A DNA stretch of 64,000 nt. Origin: Vibrio ziniensis (GTDB lineage: Bacteria; Pseudomonadota; Gammaproteobacteria; Enterobacterales; Vibrionaceae). A program made the translations under genes and the position numbers. The stretch covers positions 806,001 to 870,000 of the forward strand of contig NZ_CP049331.1 in the NCBI RefSeq assembly GCF_011064285.1, read 5' to 3'. The notes beneath the pieces were generated by a model. That model was not told the origin of the DNA. It worked only from the letters and a program-made list of their open reading frames with translations, and did no database searches. Shown in pieces: positions 8,045-17,039 of the stretch; position 1 is the stretch's first letter, and every line of letters begins with the position of its first letter.

Positions 8045-8763
8045 TGTTGGATATCATCTACCAAGACGAATATTTGGTTGCTGTAAATAAGCCGGCAGGT
8101 ATGCTGGTGCATCGCTCATGGCTCGATAGGCATGAGACCCAGTTTGTAATGCAGACGTTGCGTGACCAAATTGGCCAGCATGTTTTTCCCCTGCACCGAT
8201 TAGACAGACCCACATCTGGTGTGTTGGTTTTCGCGCTGTCGAGTGAAATTGCCTCTAATGTGATGCCGATGTTCGCCAATCATGAAATGGAAAAAACGTA
8301 TCACGCAATCGTTAGAGGCTGGATTGAAGAGGGAGACGTGCTCGATTATCCGCTTAAAGAAGAACTGGATAAAATTGCCGATAAGTTTGCTAAGCAAGAT
8401 AAAGAAGCTCAGTCTGCGGTGACTGAGTATCAACCGTTAGCTAAAGTTGAAGTGCCGTTTTCAACCGGTAAGTTTCCAACTACTCGTTACTGCTTGATGG
8501 AAATGAAGCCTAAGACGGGGCGTAAGCACCAGCTACGTCGTCATATGGCTCATCTTCGTCATCCCATTGTTGGAGATACCACTCACGGTGATGGCAAACA
8601 TAATCGCTTGTATCGAGATGAGTACGATTGTCACCGATTAATGTTACACGGCAGTGAGTTGCGTTTTGTCCATCCATATACCCAGAAAGAACTAGTATTG
8701 AAAGCTGCTTTTGATGAAGTTTGGCAAAAGCTGTTTACTGAGTTTGGGTGGGATAGCCTTTAA
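8044..8763 (+). CDS. truC: tRNA pseudouridine(65) synthase TruC
   Basis: Isomerises uridine 65 of tRNA-Ile and tRNA-Asp to pseudouridine. The RluA-type fold carries the catalytic motif HRLDRPTSGVLVFAL, with the catalytic Asp near residue 54. The substrate loop KPKTGRKHQLRRHMAHLRHP is near 155-174, and an N-terminal INKPAG-like element reads VNKPAGMLVHRSW. I prefer the ATG at 8044 (MLDIIYQDEYLVAV), which overlaps the yqcC stop and matches the E. coli N-terminus. An in-frame ATG three codons upstream at 8035 is possible. About 239 residues, near family length. It converges on dxs across an inverted-repeat block. Confidence 0.93.
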   Translation: MLDIIYQDEYLVAVNKPAGMLVHRSWLDRHETQFVMQTLRDQIGQHVFPLHRLDRPTSGVLVFALSSEIASNVMPMFANHEMEKTYHAIVRGWIEEGDVLDYPLKEELDKIADKFAKQDKEAQSAVTEYQPLAKVEVPFSTGKFPTTRYCLMEMKPKTGRKHQLRRHMAHLRHPIVGDTTHGDGKHNRLYRDEYDCHRLMLHGSELRFVHPYTQKELVLKAAFDEVWQKLFTEFGWDSL

Positions 8764-8781
8764 ATTGTTGCGCTTTTAGTT

Positions 8782-8869
8782 CTCCCCCTCAGATGAGGGG
8801 GAGTTAGAGGGGGTTGAATTCCACAGTAGCGAAAGCAACCCCACCTAACCTCCCCTTGGAAAGGGGAGG
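8782..8869. repeat. Nested inverted repeat between truC and dxs
   Basis: Two ~34-bp arms (8782-8815 and 8836-8869) are imperfect reverse complements. Each arm also forms its own G/C-rich hairpin: CTCCCCCTC-agat-GAGGGGGAG on the left and CCTCCCC-ttggaaa-GGGGAGG on the right. Lies between convergent genes and probably acts as a bidirectional terminator or a REP/BIME-like unit; no clear T-run follows either side. Confidence 0.7.
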
Positions 8870-8891
8870 AATAATAGATTTACGGGATATT

Positions 8892-10757
8892 TTATTTGCT
8901 CAGATAGGCTTCAACCGCAGCTTGAATACCTGCTCCATCTAAACCAAGCTCAGCGTGCATCTCTTCTTGTGTACCTTGAGCAATAAATTGGTCAGGGATA
9001 CCCAGATTTAATACAGGCTTGATGATTTTCTCTTTCATCATGAACTCGATCACACCAGCACCAGCACCACCGGCAATCACGTTTTCTTCCAATGTCACAA
9101 TCACATCGTGGCTTGCAGCAAGCTCTTTAATCAAAGCTTCGTCCAATGGTTTAACGAATCGCATATCAGCTACTGTAGCATTCAATGTTTCAGCGGCTTC
9201 CAGAGCATAAGGAAGTAAAGAGCCAAAACTTAGAATTGCGACTTTCTCACCTTGGCGCATTAAACGACCTTTACCGATTTCAAGTGCAGTAAACTCTTGC
9301 TCAATTTCAACACCCATACCATTACCACGAGGGTAGCGAACCGCGCTCGGCCCTTGATGTTTATGGCCGGTATAGAGCATTTGACGACACTCGTTTTCAT
9401 CCGCAGGAGCCATGATAGTCATGTTCGGGATGCAGCGCATAAAGCTTAAATCGAACGCACCTTGGTGAGTTTGACCATCAGCGCCAACGAGCCCTGCACG
9501 GTCAATAGCGAACATAACAGGCAGATTCATGATAGCGATATCGTGAATCAACTGGTCGTAACCACGTTGAAGGAAAGTCGAGTAGATCGCTACAATCGGA
9601 TTGTATTTAGCGATCGCCATACCGGTTGCTAGTGTTACGGCATGTTGCTCTGCAATCGCAACATCAAAGTACTGGGATGGATACTCTTTTGAGAAACGAA
9701 CCATACCAGAACCTTCACGCATCGCAGGTGTAATTGCCATGAGTTTTGGATCTTGAGCTGCCATATCACACAAAAAGTCACCAAAGATCTTTGAGTACGT
9801 TGGCTTAGTGCTTGAGCTTTTAGGTAGGCTGCTATGTCTTGGATCGAATTTAGGTACGCCATGATAACCAATCGGATCTTTCTCCGCTGGTTCATAGCCT
9901 TTACCTTTCTTAGTCATAATATGAAGGAATTGCGGGCCTTTTAGTTCGCGCATGTTCTTCAGTGTTTTGACCAGTTCAAGTACGTCGTGGCCATCAACCG
10001 GGCCGATATAGTTAAAGCCCAACTCTTCGAAAAGTGTTCCAGGCACAACCATACCTTTGAGGTGTTCTTCAGTGCGTCGAACTAATTCTTTGATTGGTGG
10101 AATACCAGAAAGAACCTTCTTACCACCTTCACGGATCGAGGTATACAAACTACCTGAAAGTACCTGAGCAAGGTGGTTGTTCAGTGCACCTACGTTCTCT
10201 GAAATCGACATTTCGTTGTCATTCAGGATAACGAGCATATCCGGGTGAACGTCACCGGCGTGGTTCATCGCTTCAAATGCCATACCTGCGGTAATTGCAC
10301 CGTCACCAATCACGCTGACGATCTTACGATCGGCGTCTTCTTTACCCGCACAGATCGCCATACCTAAAGCAGCACTAATTGAGGTAGAAGAGTGTCCGAC
10401 AGATAAAGTGTCATATTCACTCTCTTCACGCCAAGGGAAAGGATGAAGCCCCTCTTTTTGACGAATGGTTGGCATTCTTTCACGGCGACCAGTGAGAATT
10501 TTGTGCGGGTATGCTTGGTGGCCAACGTCCCAAATCAATTGATCGAAAGGTGTATTATAGACGTAGTGAATCGCCACTGTCAGTTCAACAGTACCTAGAC
10601 CAGAAGCTAGGTGACCACTTGATTGACTAACAGAATTAAGCAGATACGTTCTGAGTTCATCACAAAGCTTTGGCAGAATGTTTTTAGGTAGACTGCGTAA
10701 TTCATCTGGCGTATTTGCCAGAGCCAGTGTTGGATATTTTGAAATATCAAGAGTCAT
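8892..10757 (-). CDS. dxs: 1-deoxy-D-xylulose-5-phosphate synthase
   Basis: First enzyme of the MEP isoprenoid pathway: condenses pyruvate and glyceraldehyde 3-phosphate using thiamine diphosphate, and also feeds thiamine and pyridoxal synthesis. 621 residues, as in E. coli. Diagnostic features are [16 protein letters not shown], then the ThDP/Mg site [20 protein letters not shown] near residue 150 and [14 protein letters not shown]. The transketolase-like second domain shows [18 protein letters not shown] with its catalytic Glu near 370, and [20 protein letters not shown]. Third gene of xseB-ispA-dxs, only 20 bp after ispA, so substrate and product enzymes of isoprenoid synthesis are coupled. 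Confidence 0.97.
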   Translation of the reverse strand: MTLDISKYPTLALANTPDELRSLPKNILPKLCDELRTYLLNSVSQSSGHLASGLGTVELTVAIHYVYNTPFDQLIWDVGHQAYPHKILTGRRERMPTIRQKEGLHPFPWREESEYDTLSVGHSSTSISAALGMAICAGKEDADRKIVSVIGDGAITAGMAFEAMNHAGDVHPDMLVILNDNEMSISENVGALNNHLAQVLSGSLYTSIREGGKKVLSGIPPIKELVRRTEEHLKGMVVPGTLFEELGFNYIGPVDGHDVLELVKTLKNMRELKGPQFLHIMTKKGKGYEPAEKDPIGYHGVPKFDPRHSSLPKSSSTKPTYSKIFGDFLCDMAAQDPKLMAITPAMREGSGMVRFSKEYPSQYFDVAIAEQHAVTLATGMAIAKYNPIVAIYSTFLQRGYDQLIHDIAIMNLPVMFAIDRAGLVGADGQTHQGAFDLSFMRCIPNMTIMAPADENECRQMLYTGHKHQGPSAVRYPRGNGMGVEIEQEFTALEIGKGRLMRQGEKVAILSFGSLLPYALEAAETLNATVADMRFVKPLDEALIKELAASHDVIVTLEENVIAGGAGAGVIEFMMKEKIIKPVLNLGIPDQFIAQGTQEEMHAELGLDGAGIQAAVEAYLSK

Positions 10758-10777
10758 AATTATGCGCGCTTATAGTG

Positions 10778-11662
10778 TTAATTTTTGCGCTCGATGACGT
10801 ATCGGGCGAACTCTTCAAGACACTCTGTATTGTATGGAATTGCTTCAAGTGCTTGAAGTGCTTCCTGTAACAGAGTTTGGGCTTTATTTATCGCTCCGTC
10901 CAATCCTAATAGAGCTGGGTACGTACTTTTGTTGAGCTGTTGATCGGAACCTTGAGGTTTACCCAAAGTTTCGGTATCGCCTATGACGTCCAAAATGTCA
11001 TCTTGTACTTGAAACGCGAGACCAACGGCATCGGCGTATTTATCAAGTTGAGGCAGAACTTCTAATCCCTTTTCTCCAGTGGCTAAAGCCCCCAAACGAA
11101 TCGCACAGCGCATAAGAGCACCTGTTTTATTGCGATGAATAGTTTCGAGATCTTGCAACGAAATAAGACGGTTTTCTGCGCCAAGATCTAATGCTTGCCC
11201 TAAGCACATACCTTGTGCTCCAGAGGCTTCAGCCAATACTTGAACCATTTTAATGCGATTTACTTCGCCTTCGTTAGACAACGTACCTTCCGCAAGAATA
11301 GTAAAGGCCAAGGTTTGCAGCGCATCACCTGTTAGGATCGCCGTTGCTTCATCAAACTTAATATGACAAGTTGGTTTACCACGGCGTAGTTCGTCGTCAT
11401 CCATCGCAGGTAAATCATCATGGATAAGGGAATACGCGTGAATGCACTCCACTGCTGATGCTGGGGTGTCTAAATCTTGAATAGAGCAACCTAGCATTTG
11501 ACCTGTTACATAGACCAAATACGGGCGAGCACGTTTGCCGCCAAGCAATAATCCATAACGCATCGCCTCGATGAGCGGTAAGTTTTGGTTAGGCAGTCGG
11601 TTCAACCAATGGTCAAGCTGCTCATTATTTCGTTGCTGATAAGAGGTTAGAGCCTCAATCAT
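10778..11662 (-). CDS. ispA: Farnesyl diphosphate synthase (geranyltranstransferase)
   Basis: Chain-elongates dimethylallyl and geranyl diphosphate with isopentenyl diphosphate to farnesyl diphosphate, the precursor of ubiquinone and undecaprenyl phosphate. 294 residues with the two aspartate-rich Mg-binding motifs: SLIHDDLPAMDDDELRRGKP (first motif, about 80-100) and AFQVQDDILDVIGD (second motif, about 215-230). GGKRARPYLVYVTG supplies the diphosphate-binding Lys/Arg near 42. Middle gene of xseB-ispA-dxs. Length and motifs are standard. Confidence 0.96.
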   Translation of the reverse strand: MIEALTSYQQRNNEQLDHWLNRLPNQNLPLIEAMRYGLLLGGKRARPYLVYVTGQMLGCSIQDLDTPASAVECIHAYSLIHDDLPAMDDDELRRGKPTCHIKFDEATAILTGDALQTLAFTILAEGTLSNEGEVNRIKMVQVLAEASGAQGMCLGQALDLGAENRLISLQDLETIHRNKTGALMRCAIRLGALATGEKGLEVLPQLDKYADAVGLAFQVQDDILDVIGDTETLGKPQGSDQQLNKSTYPALLGLDGAINKAQTLLQEALQALEAIPYNTECLEEFARYVIERKN

Positions 11663-11761
11663 AGGACACTCTTAAACGGTTCGTTTAGCCGCTAGCGGCA
11701 TTGTCAGTCAAAGACAAAAATGGCTAGGGGCAATAAATAAGTTAACAACAATAAATATCAG

Positions 11762-12004
11762 TTATTCCGGCAATTCGTTGAATTCACTGAGAGGTGCATC
11801 GTCAGTGTTGCTGAGTAGAATGCTAACACGTTGTTCCGCTTCATCCAGTTTGCTTTGACCTGAGCGAGCAAGTGCGATACCGCGTTCGAATTTTTTCAGC
11901 GCATCGTCTAGTGTTAAATCACCATTTTCTAGCTGCTCGACCACTTGATCTAACTCTTCAATGGTCGCCTCGAAAGACATGTTTTCTGGTTTTTTACTCG
12001 CCAT
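11762..12004 (-). CDS. xseB: Exodeoxyribonuclease VII small subunit
   Basis: Small subunit of the XseA/XseB nuclease that degrades single-stranded DNA from either end. 80 residues starting MASKKPENMSFEATIEELDQ, the same size as E. coli XseB; an upstream in-frame start at 12031 would add nine residues not typical of the family. The body is two helices with the family block VVEQLENGDLTLDDALKKFE then RGIALARSGQSKLDEAEQRV. First gene of the xseB-ispA-dxs cluster, a widely conserved order. Confidence 0.94.
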   Translation of the reverse strand: MASKKPENMSFEATIEELDQVVEQLENGDLTLDDALKKFERGIALARSGQSKLDEAEQRVSILLSNTDDAPLSEFNELPE

Positions 12005-12267
12005 AATCTTATTGCCTCGGAAAAGATGCACGAAAGTTACCTTAGCCTGTGTTGATGGTCAAATTTAACCAACTAATTTTGTCAGAATTAAGGAAATTTT
12101 TAATCGATATCGCTAACGAATATGAAAATTGGCAGTTGCAGTTTGTACATGATTAATGGGTTGTTTGTGCAATCTATGAATGCCGAAGGTGCATATTGGC
12201 ACGCTTTAAGTATAAACTTGATGTGGGTACGTAATGAAGGACGATTGACCTTTCGTCAATTTTCTAT

Positions 12268-12294
12268 TTAAGAATTTGATTCTCTTGTCGATAA
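12268..12294 (+). promoter_or_regulatory. Candidate sigma-28 (FliA) promoter of pomAB
   Basis: TTAAGAAT (12268-12275) and GTCGATAA (12287-12294), 11 bp apart, resemble the flagellar sigma-28 pattern TAAAGTTT-N11-GCCGATAA; the -10-like box differs at one base. It lies about 60 bp before the pomA start, a position and sigma class expected for stator genes. The rest of the 324-bp gap between xseB and pomA shows no other clear feature. Confidence 0.45.
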
Positions 12295-12355
12295 GAGAAT
12301 ATCTAAGAGTCGTTCGGCTCTAATCAATGCGAACATATTGTTTGAGGAGTGCTTC

Positions 12356-13120
12356 GTGGATTTAGCAACGCTAATAGGTCTGATTGGTGGCTTAGCTTTC
12401 GTCGTTATGGCGATGGTTTTAGGTGGAAGCCTAATGATGTTCGTTGACGTTACCTCAATTCTTATTGTTGTTGGTGGTTCAACGTTTGTTGTATTGATGA
12501 AGTTTACCATGGGGCAATTTTTTGGAGCCGCAAAAATCGCTGGTAAAGCATTCATGTTTAAAGCGGACGAACCAGAAGATTTGATCGCAAAAATCGTAGA
12601 GATGGCTGATGCTGCGCGTAAGGGTGGTTTCCTTGCCTTAGAAGAGATGGAAATCAGTAACAGCTTTATGCAGAAAGGCATTGATTTGCTGGTGGATGGT
12701 CATGATGCAGATGTGGTTCGTGCCACACTACAAAAAGATATTGCTTTAACTGACGAGCGACACGAATTTGGTACAGGTGTTTTCCGTGCGTTTGGTGATG
12801 TTGCTCCGGCAATGGGGATGATCGGTACTCTAGTTGGTTTAGTGGCTATGCTATCAAACATGGATGACCCGAAAGCGATCGGTCCTGCAATGGCGGTTGC
12901 ACTTTTAACAACATTATACGGTGCGGTTTTGGCAAACATGGTGTTTTTCCCGATCGCAGATAAGTTATCTCTTCGTCGTGAACAAGAGACTCTAAACCGT
13001 CGCCTAATTATGGATGGTGTTTTAGCCATTCAAGATGGTCAAAACCCACGAGTGATTGACAGCTACTTGAAGAACTACCTCAACGAGGGCAAACGAGCTC
13101 TTGATGTAGATAACGAATAA
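12356..13120 (+). CDS. pomA: Flagellar motor stator protein PomA
   Basis: Inner-membrane stator subunit that with PomB conducts Na+ to drive the polar flagellum. 254 residues from GTG 12356, preceded by GAGGAG; the longer frame from 12338 is not needed and the vibrio PomA N-terminus is MDLATL. Four membrane helices are visible, about residues 5-25, 30-50, 150-170 and 185-205. The TM3/TM4 blocks GDVAPAMGMIGTLVGLVAML and GPAMAVALLTTLYGAVLANM line the ion channel. The cytoplasmic loop carries the charged residues that touch FliG. Twelve bases separate it from pomB. A sigma-28-like promoter precedes it. Confidence 0.96.
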   Translation: MDLATLIGLIGGLAFVVMAMVLGGSLMMFVDVTSILIVVGGSTFVVLMKFTMGQFFGAAKIAGKAFMFKADEPEDLIAKIVEMADAARKGGFLALEEMEISNSFMQKGIDLLVDGHDADVVRATLQKDIALTDERHEFGTGVFRAFGDVAPAMGMIGTLVGLVAMLSNMDDPKAIGPAMAVALLTTLYGAVLANMVFFPIADKLSLRREQETLNRRLIMDGVLAIQDGQNPRVIDSYLKNYLNEGKRALDVDNE

Positions 13121-13132
13121 CCGGAGCGAACG

Positions 13133-14086
13133 ATGGATGACCAAAAGTGTAAATGTCCACCGCCGGGGCTTCCCGCTTGGTTGGGGACATTTGCCGATCT
13201 TATGTCACTGTTAATGTGCTTTTTCGTACTTCTGCTTTCGTTTTCGGAAATGGATGTACTGAAGTTTAAGCAGATTGCCGGTTCGATGAAATTTGCTTTT
13301 GGTGTGCAAAACCGCTTGGAAGTGAAAGACATTCCAAAAGGTACTAGCATTATTGCGCAGGAGTTCCGTCCTGGTCGTCCTGAGCCGACGCCTATTGATG
13401 TTATTATGCAGCAAACCATAGACATTACTCAGCAGACACTTGAGTTCCATGAAGGGGATGATGACAGAGCGGGTGGAACTATGCGTGATGCGGGGGAAAT
13501 GACCGGTGGTCAGTCTCCTGAAACATCAACCGAAGACAACCAAAATACAGAATCTGAATCTCAGCAGCAATCTCAGGCAACCACGGAAGCAACAGAGACC
13601 TTAATGGAAACCATTAAGAATGCACTGCAACGTGAAATTGAACAGGGTGCCATTGAGGTGGATAACTTAGGTCAGCAAATTGTTATTCGCATTCGTGAAA
13701 AAGGCGCATTCCCTGAAGGTTCTGCATTCTTGCAGCCTAAGTTCCGTCCTTTGGTTCGTCAGATTGCTGATCTGGTAAAAGATGTTCCTGGCATTGTGCG
13801 AGTGTCAGGTCATACCGATAATCAAAGAATCGATTCAGAGTTGTACCGTTCCAATTGGGATCTTTCCTCGCAACGAGCAGTGTCTGTGGCTCAAGAGATG
13901 GAAACAGTGCGTGGTTTCTCCCACCAGCGCCTACGCGTGCGAGGTATGGCAGATACTGAGCCTTTAGGTCCTAATGATACAGCGGCTCAACGTGCTCGTA
14001 ACCGCCGTGTAGAAATTAGCATCATGCAAGGTGAGCCAGTTTATAGTGATGAGATTCCATCAACACAAGCGGGTTCTATTCAGTAA
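13133..14086 (+). CDS. pomB: Flagellar motor stator protein PomB
   Basis: Partner of PomA. 317 residues with one membrane helix (TFADLMSLLMCFFVLLLSF) containing the ion-binding aspartate at residue 22 (Asp24 in V. alginolyticus, two residues shorter here). The N-terminal cytoplasmic tail keeps the two-cysteine pattern CKC. After a long acidic, Gln/Ser/Thr-rich linker (about 105-160) comes the OmpA-like peptidoglycan-binding domain, with RVSGHTDNQRI near 222 and QRARNRRVEISI near 282, which anchors the stator to the wall. Transcribed with pomA and closed by a terminator at 14104. Confidence 0.96.
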   Translation: MDDQKCKCPPPGLPAWLGTFADLMSLLMCFFVLLLSFSEMDVLKFKQIAGSMKFAFGVQNRLEVKDIPKGTSIIAQEFRPGRPEPTPIDVIMQQTIDITQQTLEFHEGDDDRAGGTMRDAGEMTGGQSPETSTEDNQNTESESQQQSQATTEATETLMETIKNALQREIEQGAIEVDNLGQQIVIRIREKGAFPEGSAFLQPKFRPLVRQIADLVKDVPGIVRVSGHTDNQRIDSELYRSNWDLSSQRAVSVAQEMETVRGFSHQRLRVRGMADTEPLGPNDTAAQRARNRRVEISIMQGEPVYSDEIPSTQAGSIQ

Positions 14087-14103
14087 GTGAAGGATACAGG
14101 ATT

Positions 14104-14130
14104 AAAGGCAAGCATCAGCTTGCCTTTTTC
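14104..14130 (+). terminator. Intrinsic terminator after pomB
   Basis: AAGGCAAGC-atca-GCTTGCCTT followed by TTT; ends the pomAB transcript. Confidence 0.88.
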
Positions 14131-14288
14131 ATTGGTGTGCTTTTATCGTTGCGCCATTATCGTGTATAATCTCGCCCCCTTAGTGATACCCACTTTGGTC
14201 GTCGATGAAATTAGCGTTGTTGCTGAATTCAGAGATATAGCTAAGTACAAGCTACTATTACGTTAATACTTTAATTGCGAAGACACTT

Positions 14289-15737
14289 ATGAAATTTATT
14301 GTTAAGCCCCATCCAGAAATCTTTGTTAAGAGTGAATCGGTGCGTAAGCGCTTCACGAAAATTCTTGAGTCTAATATTCGCAATATCGTAAAGAGCCGTA
14401 CGACAGGTGTAGCAGTATTTAACCGTCGTGACCATATCGAAGTGACGTCTGAAAGTGACCAGTTTTTTAACGAAATACTGGAAATTTTGACCAGAACTCC
14501 GGGTATCCAACAAGTTTTAGAAGTTAAACAGTCAGAGTTTAAAGATCTTCATGATATCTATGAGCAAGTTCTCGAGACTAGCCGTGGTCTGATTGAAAAC
14601 AAAACTTTCGTGGTTCGTGCGAAACGTCGTGGTAAGCATGAGTTTTCTTCGATTGAGTTAGAGCGGTACGTAGGTGGCGGTCTTAACCAAGCGGTAGAGA
14701 GTGCAAAGGTTAAATTAACCAATCCTGATGTGACAATTAACGTTGAAGTAAACCATGAGCTATTAAACCAAATCATTAATCGCTACAAAGGTCTTGGTGG
14801 TTTCCCTCTGGGAACTCAGGAAGATGTGTTAAGCCTGATTTCTGGTGGTTTTGACTCAGGTGTTTCAAGCTACCTACATATTAAGCGCGGTTCAAAAGTA
14901 CACTATTGCTTCTTTAACTTAGGTGGTCCTGCACACGAGATCGGTGTTAAGCAAGTCGCACATTTCTTATGGAACAAATATGGTTCTTCAGCCAAAGTTC
15001 GTTTCATTTCTGTCGATTTCGAACCTGTAGTTGCAGAGATCCTTGAGAAAGTCGATGACGGCCAAATGGGTGTTATTTTGAAGCGTATGTTTATGCGCGC
15101 AGCTGGTCAAGTAGCAGAAAAATTCAATATTGAAGCTTTGGTTACTGGTGAAGCATTAGGTCAAGTATCGAGCCAGACGCTCACTAACTTGCGTCATATT
15201 GATGGTGTGACAGATACTCTGATTCTACGTCCTTTGATTAACTGGGATAAAGAAGACATCATCACTCTTGCGCGTGAAATTGGCACTGAAGACTTCGCGA
15301 AAACAATGCCAGAATACTGTGGTGTGATTTCTAAGAGCCCAACAGTGAAAGCGGTGAAAGCGAAACTGGAAGCTGAAGAAGCTAAGTTTGATTTCACCAT
15401 TCTTGATCAGGTCGTTCGTGACGCTCGCGTTATGGATATTCGTGATATCGAGAAAGAGAGCCAAGAGCAAGCGCCTGAAGTGGAGCAAGTCGCGGCTGTG
15501 CAAGAACACGCTGTGATTCTTGATATTCGTAGTGCAGACGAGGAAGAAGACAAGCCATTAGCAATCGAAGGTGTAGAAGTGAAGCATATTCCATTCTTCA
15601 AACTTTCGACTCAGTTTGGTGATCTTGACCAGTCTAAGACTTACTTATTGTATTGTGAACGTGGCGTAATGAGCCGATTACAAGCATTGTATCTGCAAGA
15701 ACAAGGCTTTAAGAACGTGAAAGTTTATCGCCCATAA
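14289..15737 (+). CDS. thiI: tRNA 4-thiouridine synthase / thiamine thiazole sulfurtransferase ThiI
   Basis: Makes 4-thiouridine at tRNA position 8 and passes sulfur towards the thiamine thiazole. 482 residues, the full gammaproteobacterial form. Domains in order: N-terminal ferredoxin-like plus THUMP region (to about 165), ATP-binding PP-loop [12 protein letters not shown] near 184-195, and a C-terminal rhodanese domain (about 385-482). The rhodanese active loop [10 protein letters not shown] has its catalytic cysteine at 456, the same number as in E. coli. A TATAAT box at 14165-14170 may be its promoter. Stands alone between terminators; close genomically to dxs, whose product also feeds thiamine. 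Confidence 0.96.
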   Translation: MKFIVKPHPEIFVKSESVRKRFTKILESNIRNIVKSRTTGVAVFNRRDHIEVTSESDQFFNEILEILTRTPGIQQVLEVKQSEFKDLHDIYEQVLETSRGLIENKTFVVRAKRRGKHEFSSIELERYVGGGLNQAVESAKVKLTNPDVTINVEVNHELLNQIINRYKGLGGFPLGTQEDVLSLISGGFDSGVSSYLHIKRGSKVHYCFFNLGGPAHEIGVKQVAHFLWNKYGSSAKVRFISVDFEPVVAEILEKVDDGQMGVILKRMFMRAAGQVAEKFNIEALVTGEALGQVSSQTLTNLRHIDGVTDTLILRPLINWDKEDIITLAREIGTEDFAKTMPEYCGVISKSPTVKAVKAKLEAEEAKFDFTILDQVVRDARVMDIRDIEKESQEQAPEVEQVAAVQEHAVILDIRSADEEEDKPLAIEGVEVKHIPFFKLSTQFGDLDQSKTYLLYCERGVMSRLQALYLQEQGFKNVKVYRP

Positions 15738-15766
15738 ACATTGACGTAATAAGTTTAAATAGTAAG

Positions 15767-15799
15767 AACGCAATCGGTTGATTCAGATTGCGTTTTTTT
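15767..15799 (+). terminator. Intrinsic terminator after thiI
   Basis: AACGCAATC-ggttgattca-GATTGCGTT then a T-run. Faces the oppositely oriented GcvB terminator about 30 bp away. Confidence 0.85.
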
Positions 15800-15821
15800 A
15801 TGTTTGCAGGAAATTTGGGTA

Positions 15822-16027
15822 TAAAAAAACACCGCCAATAGGCGGTGCTAAAAATTTGACAGACAGGTCAAAATAAATACAGGAAGTATATGTTTTGTAA
15901 CAGGGGATAACTGTACAAAACAGGTGGTAGAATTCTACCTAACTCGAATATCGAGTATGCAAACACAACATCGTAATAATAAAGCCAATTGATTCAGAAG
16001 AATCAAGCCGTTCAGGCTCATATTACG
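15822..16027 (-). ncRNA. gcvB: GcvB small regulatory RNA
   Basis: A ~205-nt RNA divergent from gcvA, the position of GcvB in enterobacteria. Its sense strand contains the G/U-rich seed ACGATGTTGTGTTTGCA (15958-15974). Further on are the conserved ACTTCCTGTA and GACCTGTCTGTC blocks, and the 3' hairpin AGCACCGCC-tatt-GGCGGTG with a run of Ts, very like the E. coli GcvB end. Two further hairpins occur: ACTCGA-TAT-TCGAGT and GGTAGAATTCTACC. The promoter fits exactly: TTGCTA (16057-16062), 17 bp, TATATT (16034-16039), giving a start near 16027. GcvB with Hfq silences many amino-acid and peptide transporter mRNAs; control by GcvA is expected from the arrangement. Confidence 0.9.
15823..15849 (-). 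terminator. Intrinsic terminator of GcvB
   Basis: CACCGCC-tatt-GGCGGTG read on the minus strand, followed by seven Ts; matches the known GcvB 3' end structure. Confidence 0.9.
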
Positions 16028-16033
16028 GGATGA

Positions 16034-16062
16034 AATATAGATTTTCTCTGGCTGGTTAGCAA
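16034..16062 (-). promoter_or_regulatory. Promoter of gcvB
   Basis: TTGCTA and TATATT with exact 17-bp spacing on the minus strand. Lies within the divergent gcvA-gcvB region, where GcvA would bind to switch the sRNA. Confidence 0.7.
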
Positions 16063-16130
16063 TGAACAATTTATAATGTTTCAGATAAAAAAAACTAATG
16101 ATTATTGGGAATAATACATAGGATTGAATC

Positions 16131-17039
16131 ATGTCCAGACGATTACCTCCATTGAACTCTCTGAAAGCATTCGAAGCAGCCGCTCGTCATTTGAGTTTTA
16201 CACGAGCAGCAGAAGAACTTTTTGTGACTCAGGCAGCGGTGAGCCATCAGATTAAGGCGCTTGAAGAGTTCCTTGGTATCAAGCTATTTCGTCGTCGTAA
16301 TCGCTCTCTTTTACTTACAGAAGAGGGACAATCTTACTTTCTAGATATTAAAGATATCTTTAGTTCATTGGCTGAAGCTACTGATAAGTTATTGGAACGT
16401 AGTGAAAAAGGTGCTTTGACCATTAGTCTTCCACCAAGCTTTGCGATTCAATGGTTAGTACCGCGTCTTGCTGATTTCAACCAGCAGCAACCAGATATCG
16501 ATGTGCGAATTAAGGCCGTCGATATGGAGGAAGGATCTTTGACCGATGATGTTGATGTAGCAATCTATTACGGTCGAGGCCATTGGCCAGGTTTGCGCGC
16601 TGACAAACTCTATCAGGAGTTTTTGATTCCTCTTTGTTCCCCATCTTTGTTACTCGGTCATAAGCCTTTAAATTCATTAAGTGACCTTCCTCAACACACT
16701 TTGTTACATGATACTTCGCGTCGTGACTGGAAACAGTTCGCAAAAGAGAACCAAATCGATGGTGTCAACGTGAACCACGGTCCGATTTTTAGTCACTCAA
16801 CGATGGTGCTTCAAGCTGCTGTTCATGGGCAAGGTATTGCATTGGGTAATAATGTGCTGGCGCAACCAGAAATTGATGCAGGTCGACTCGTGGCTCCTTT
16901 TGATGAAGTTTTAATGACTAGTAATGCTTTCTATGTAGTTTGCCACGAAAAACAAGCGGATATGGGACGTATTGCCACATTTCGAGACTGGATGTTGAAA
17001 AAAGCACGCAGTGAGCAAGAGGTTATATTAGATGAGTAA
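16131..17039 (+). CDS. gcvA: LysR-type transcriptional regulator GcvA
   Basis: Regulator of the glycine cleavage system and of the divergent sRNA gene gcvB. 302 residues: N-terminal winged helix, with the recognition segment FTRAAEELFVTQAAVSHQIK near 23-42, then a type 2 periplasmic-binding-like effector domain. The start MSRRLPPLNSLKAFEAAARH and the block HDTSRRDWKQFA are typical of GcvA rather than other LysR members. Its 3' end overlaps the next gene by 8 bp, so it leads an operon with a hydrolase, the DUF423 gene and rlmM, close to the E. coli gcvA-ygdD-rlmM order. Confidence 0.93.
   Translation: MSRRLPPLNSLKAFEAAARHLSFTRAAEELFVTQAAVSHQIKALEEFLGIKLFRRRNRSLLLTEEGQSYFLDIKDIFSSLAEATDKLLERSEKGALTISLPPSFAIQWLVPRLADFNQQQPDIDVRIKAVDMEEGSLTDDVDVAIYYGRGHWPGLRADKLYQEFLIPLCSPSLLLGHKPLNSLSDLPQHTLLHDTSRRDWKQFAKENQIDGVNVNHGPIFSHSTMVLQAAVHGQGIALGNNVLAQPEIDAGRLVAPFDEVLMTSNAFYVVCHEKQADMGRIATFRDWMLKKARSEQEVILDE

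Noticed and set aside
13211..13450. Opposite-strand ORFs within pomB
   Set aside because: Shadow frames of a well-supported gene.
15935..16132. 65-codon minus-strand ORF
   Set aside because: Overlaps the GcvB promoter and RNA; composition fits RNA, not protein.
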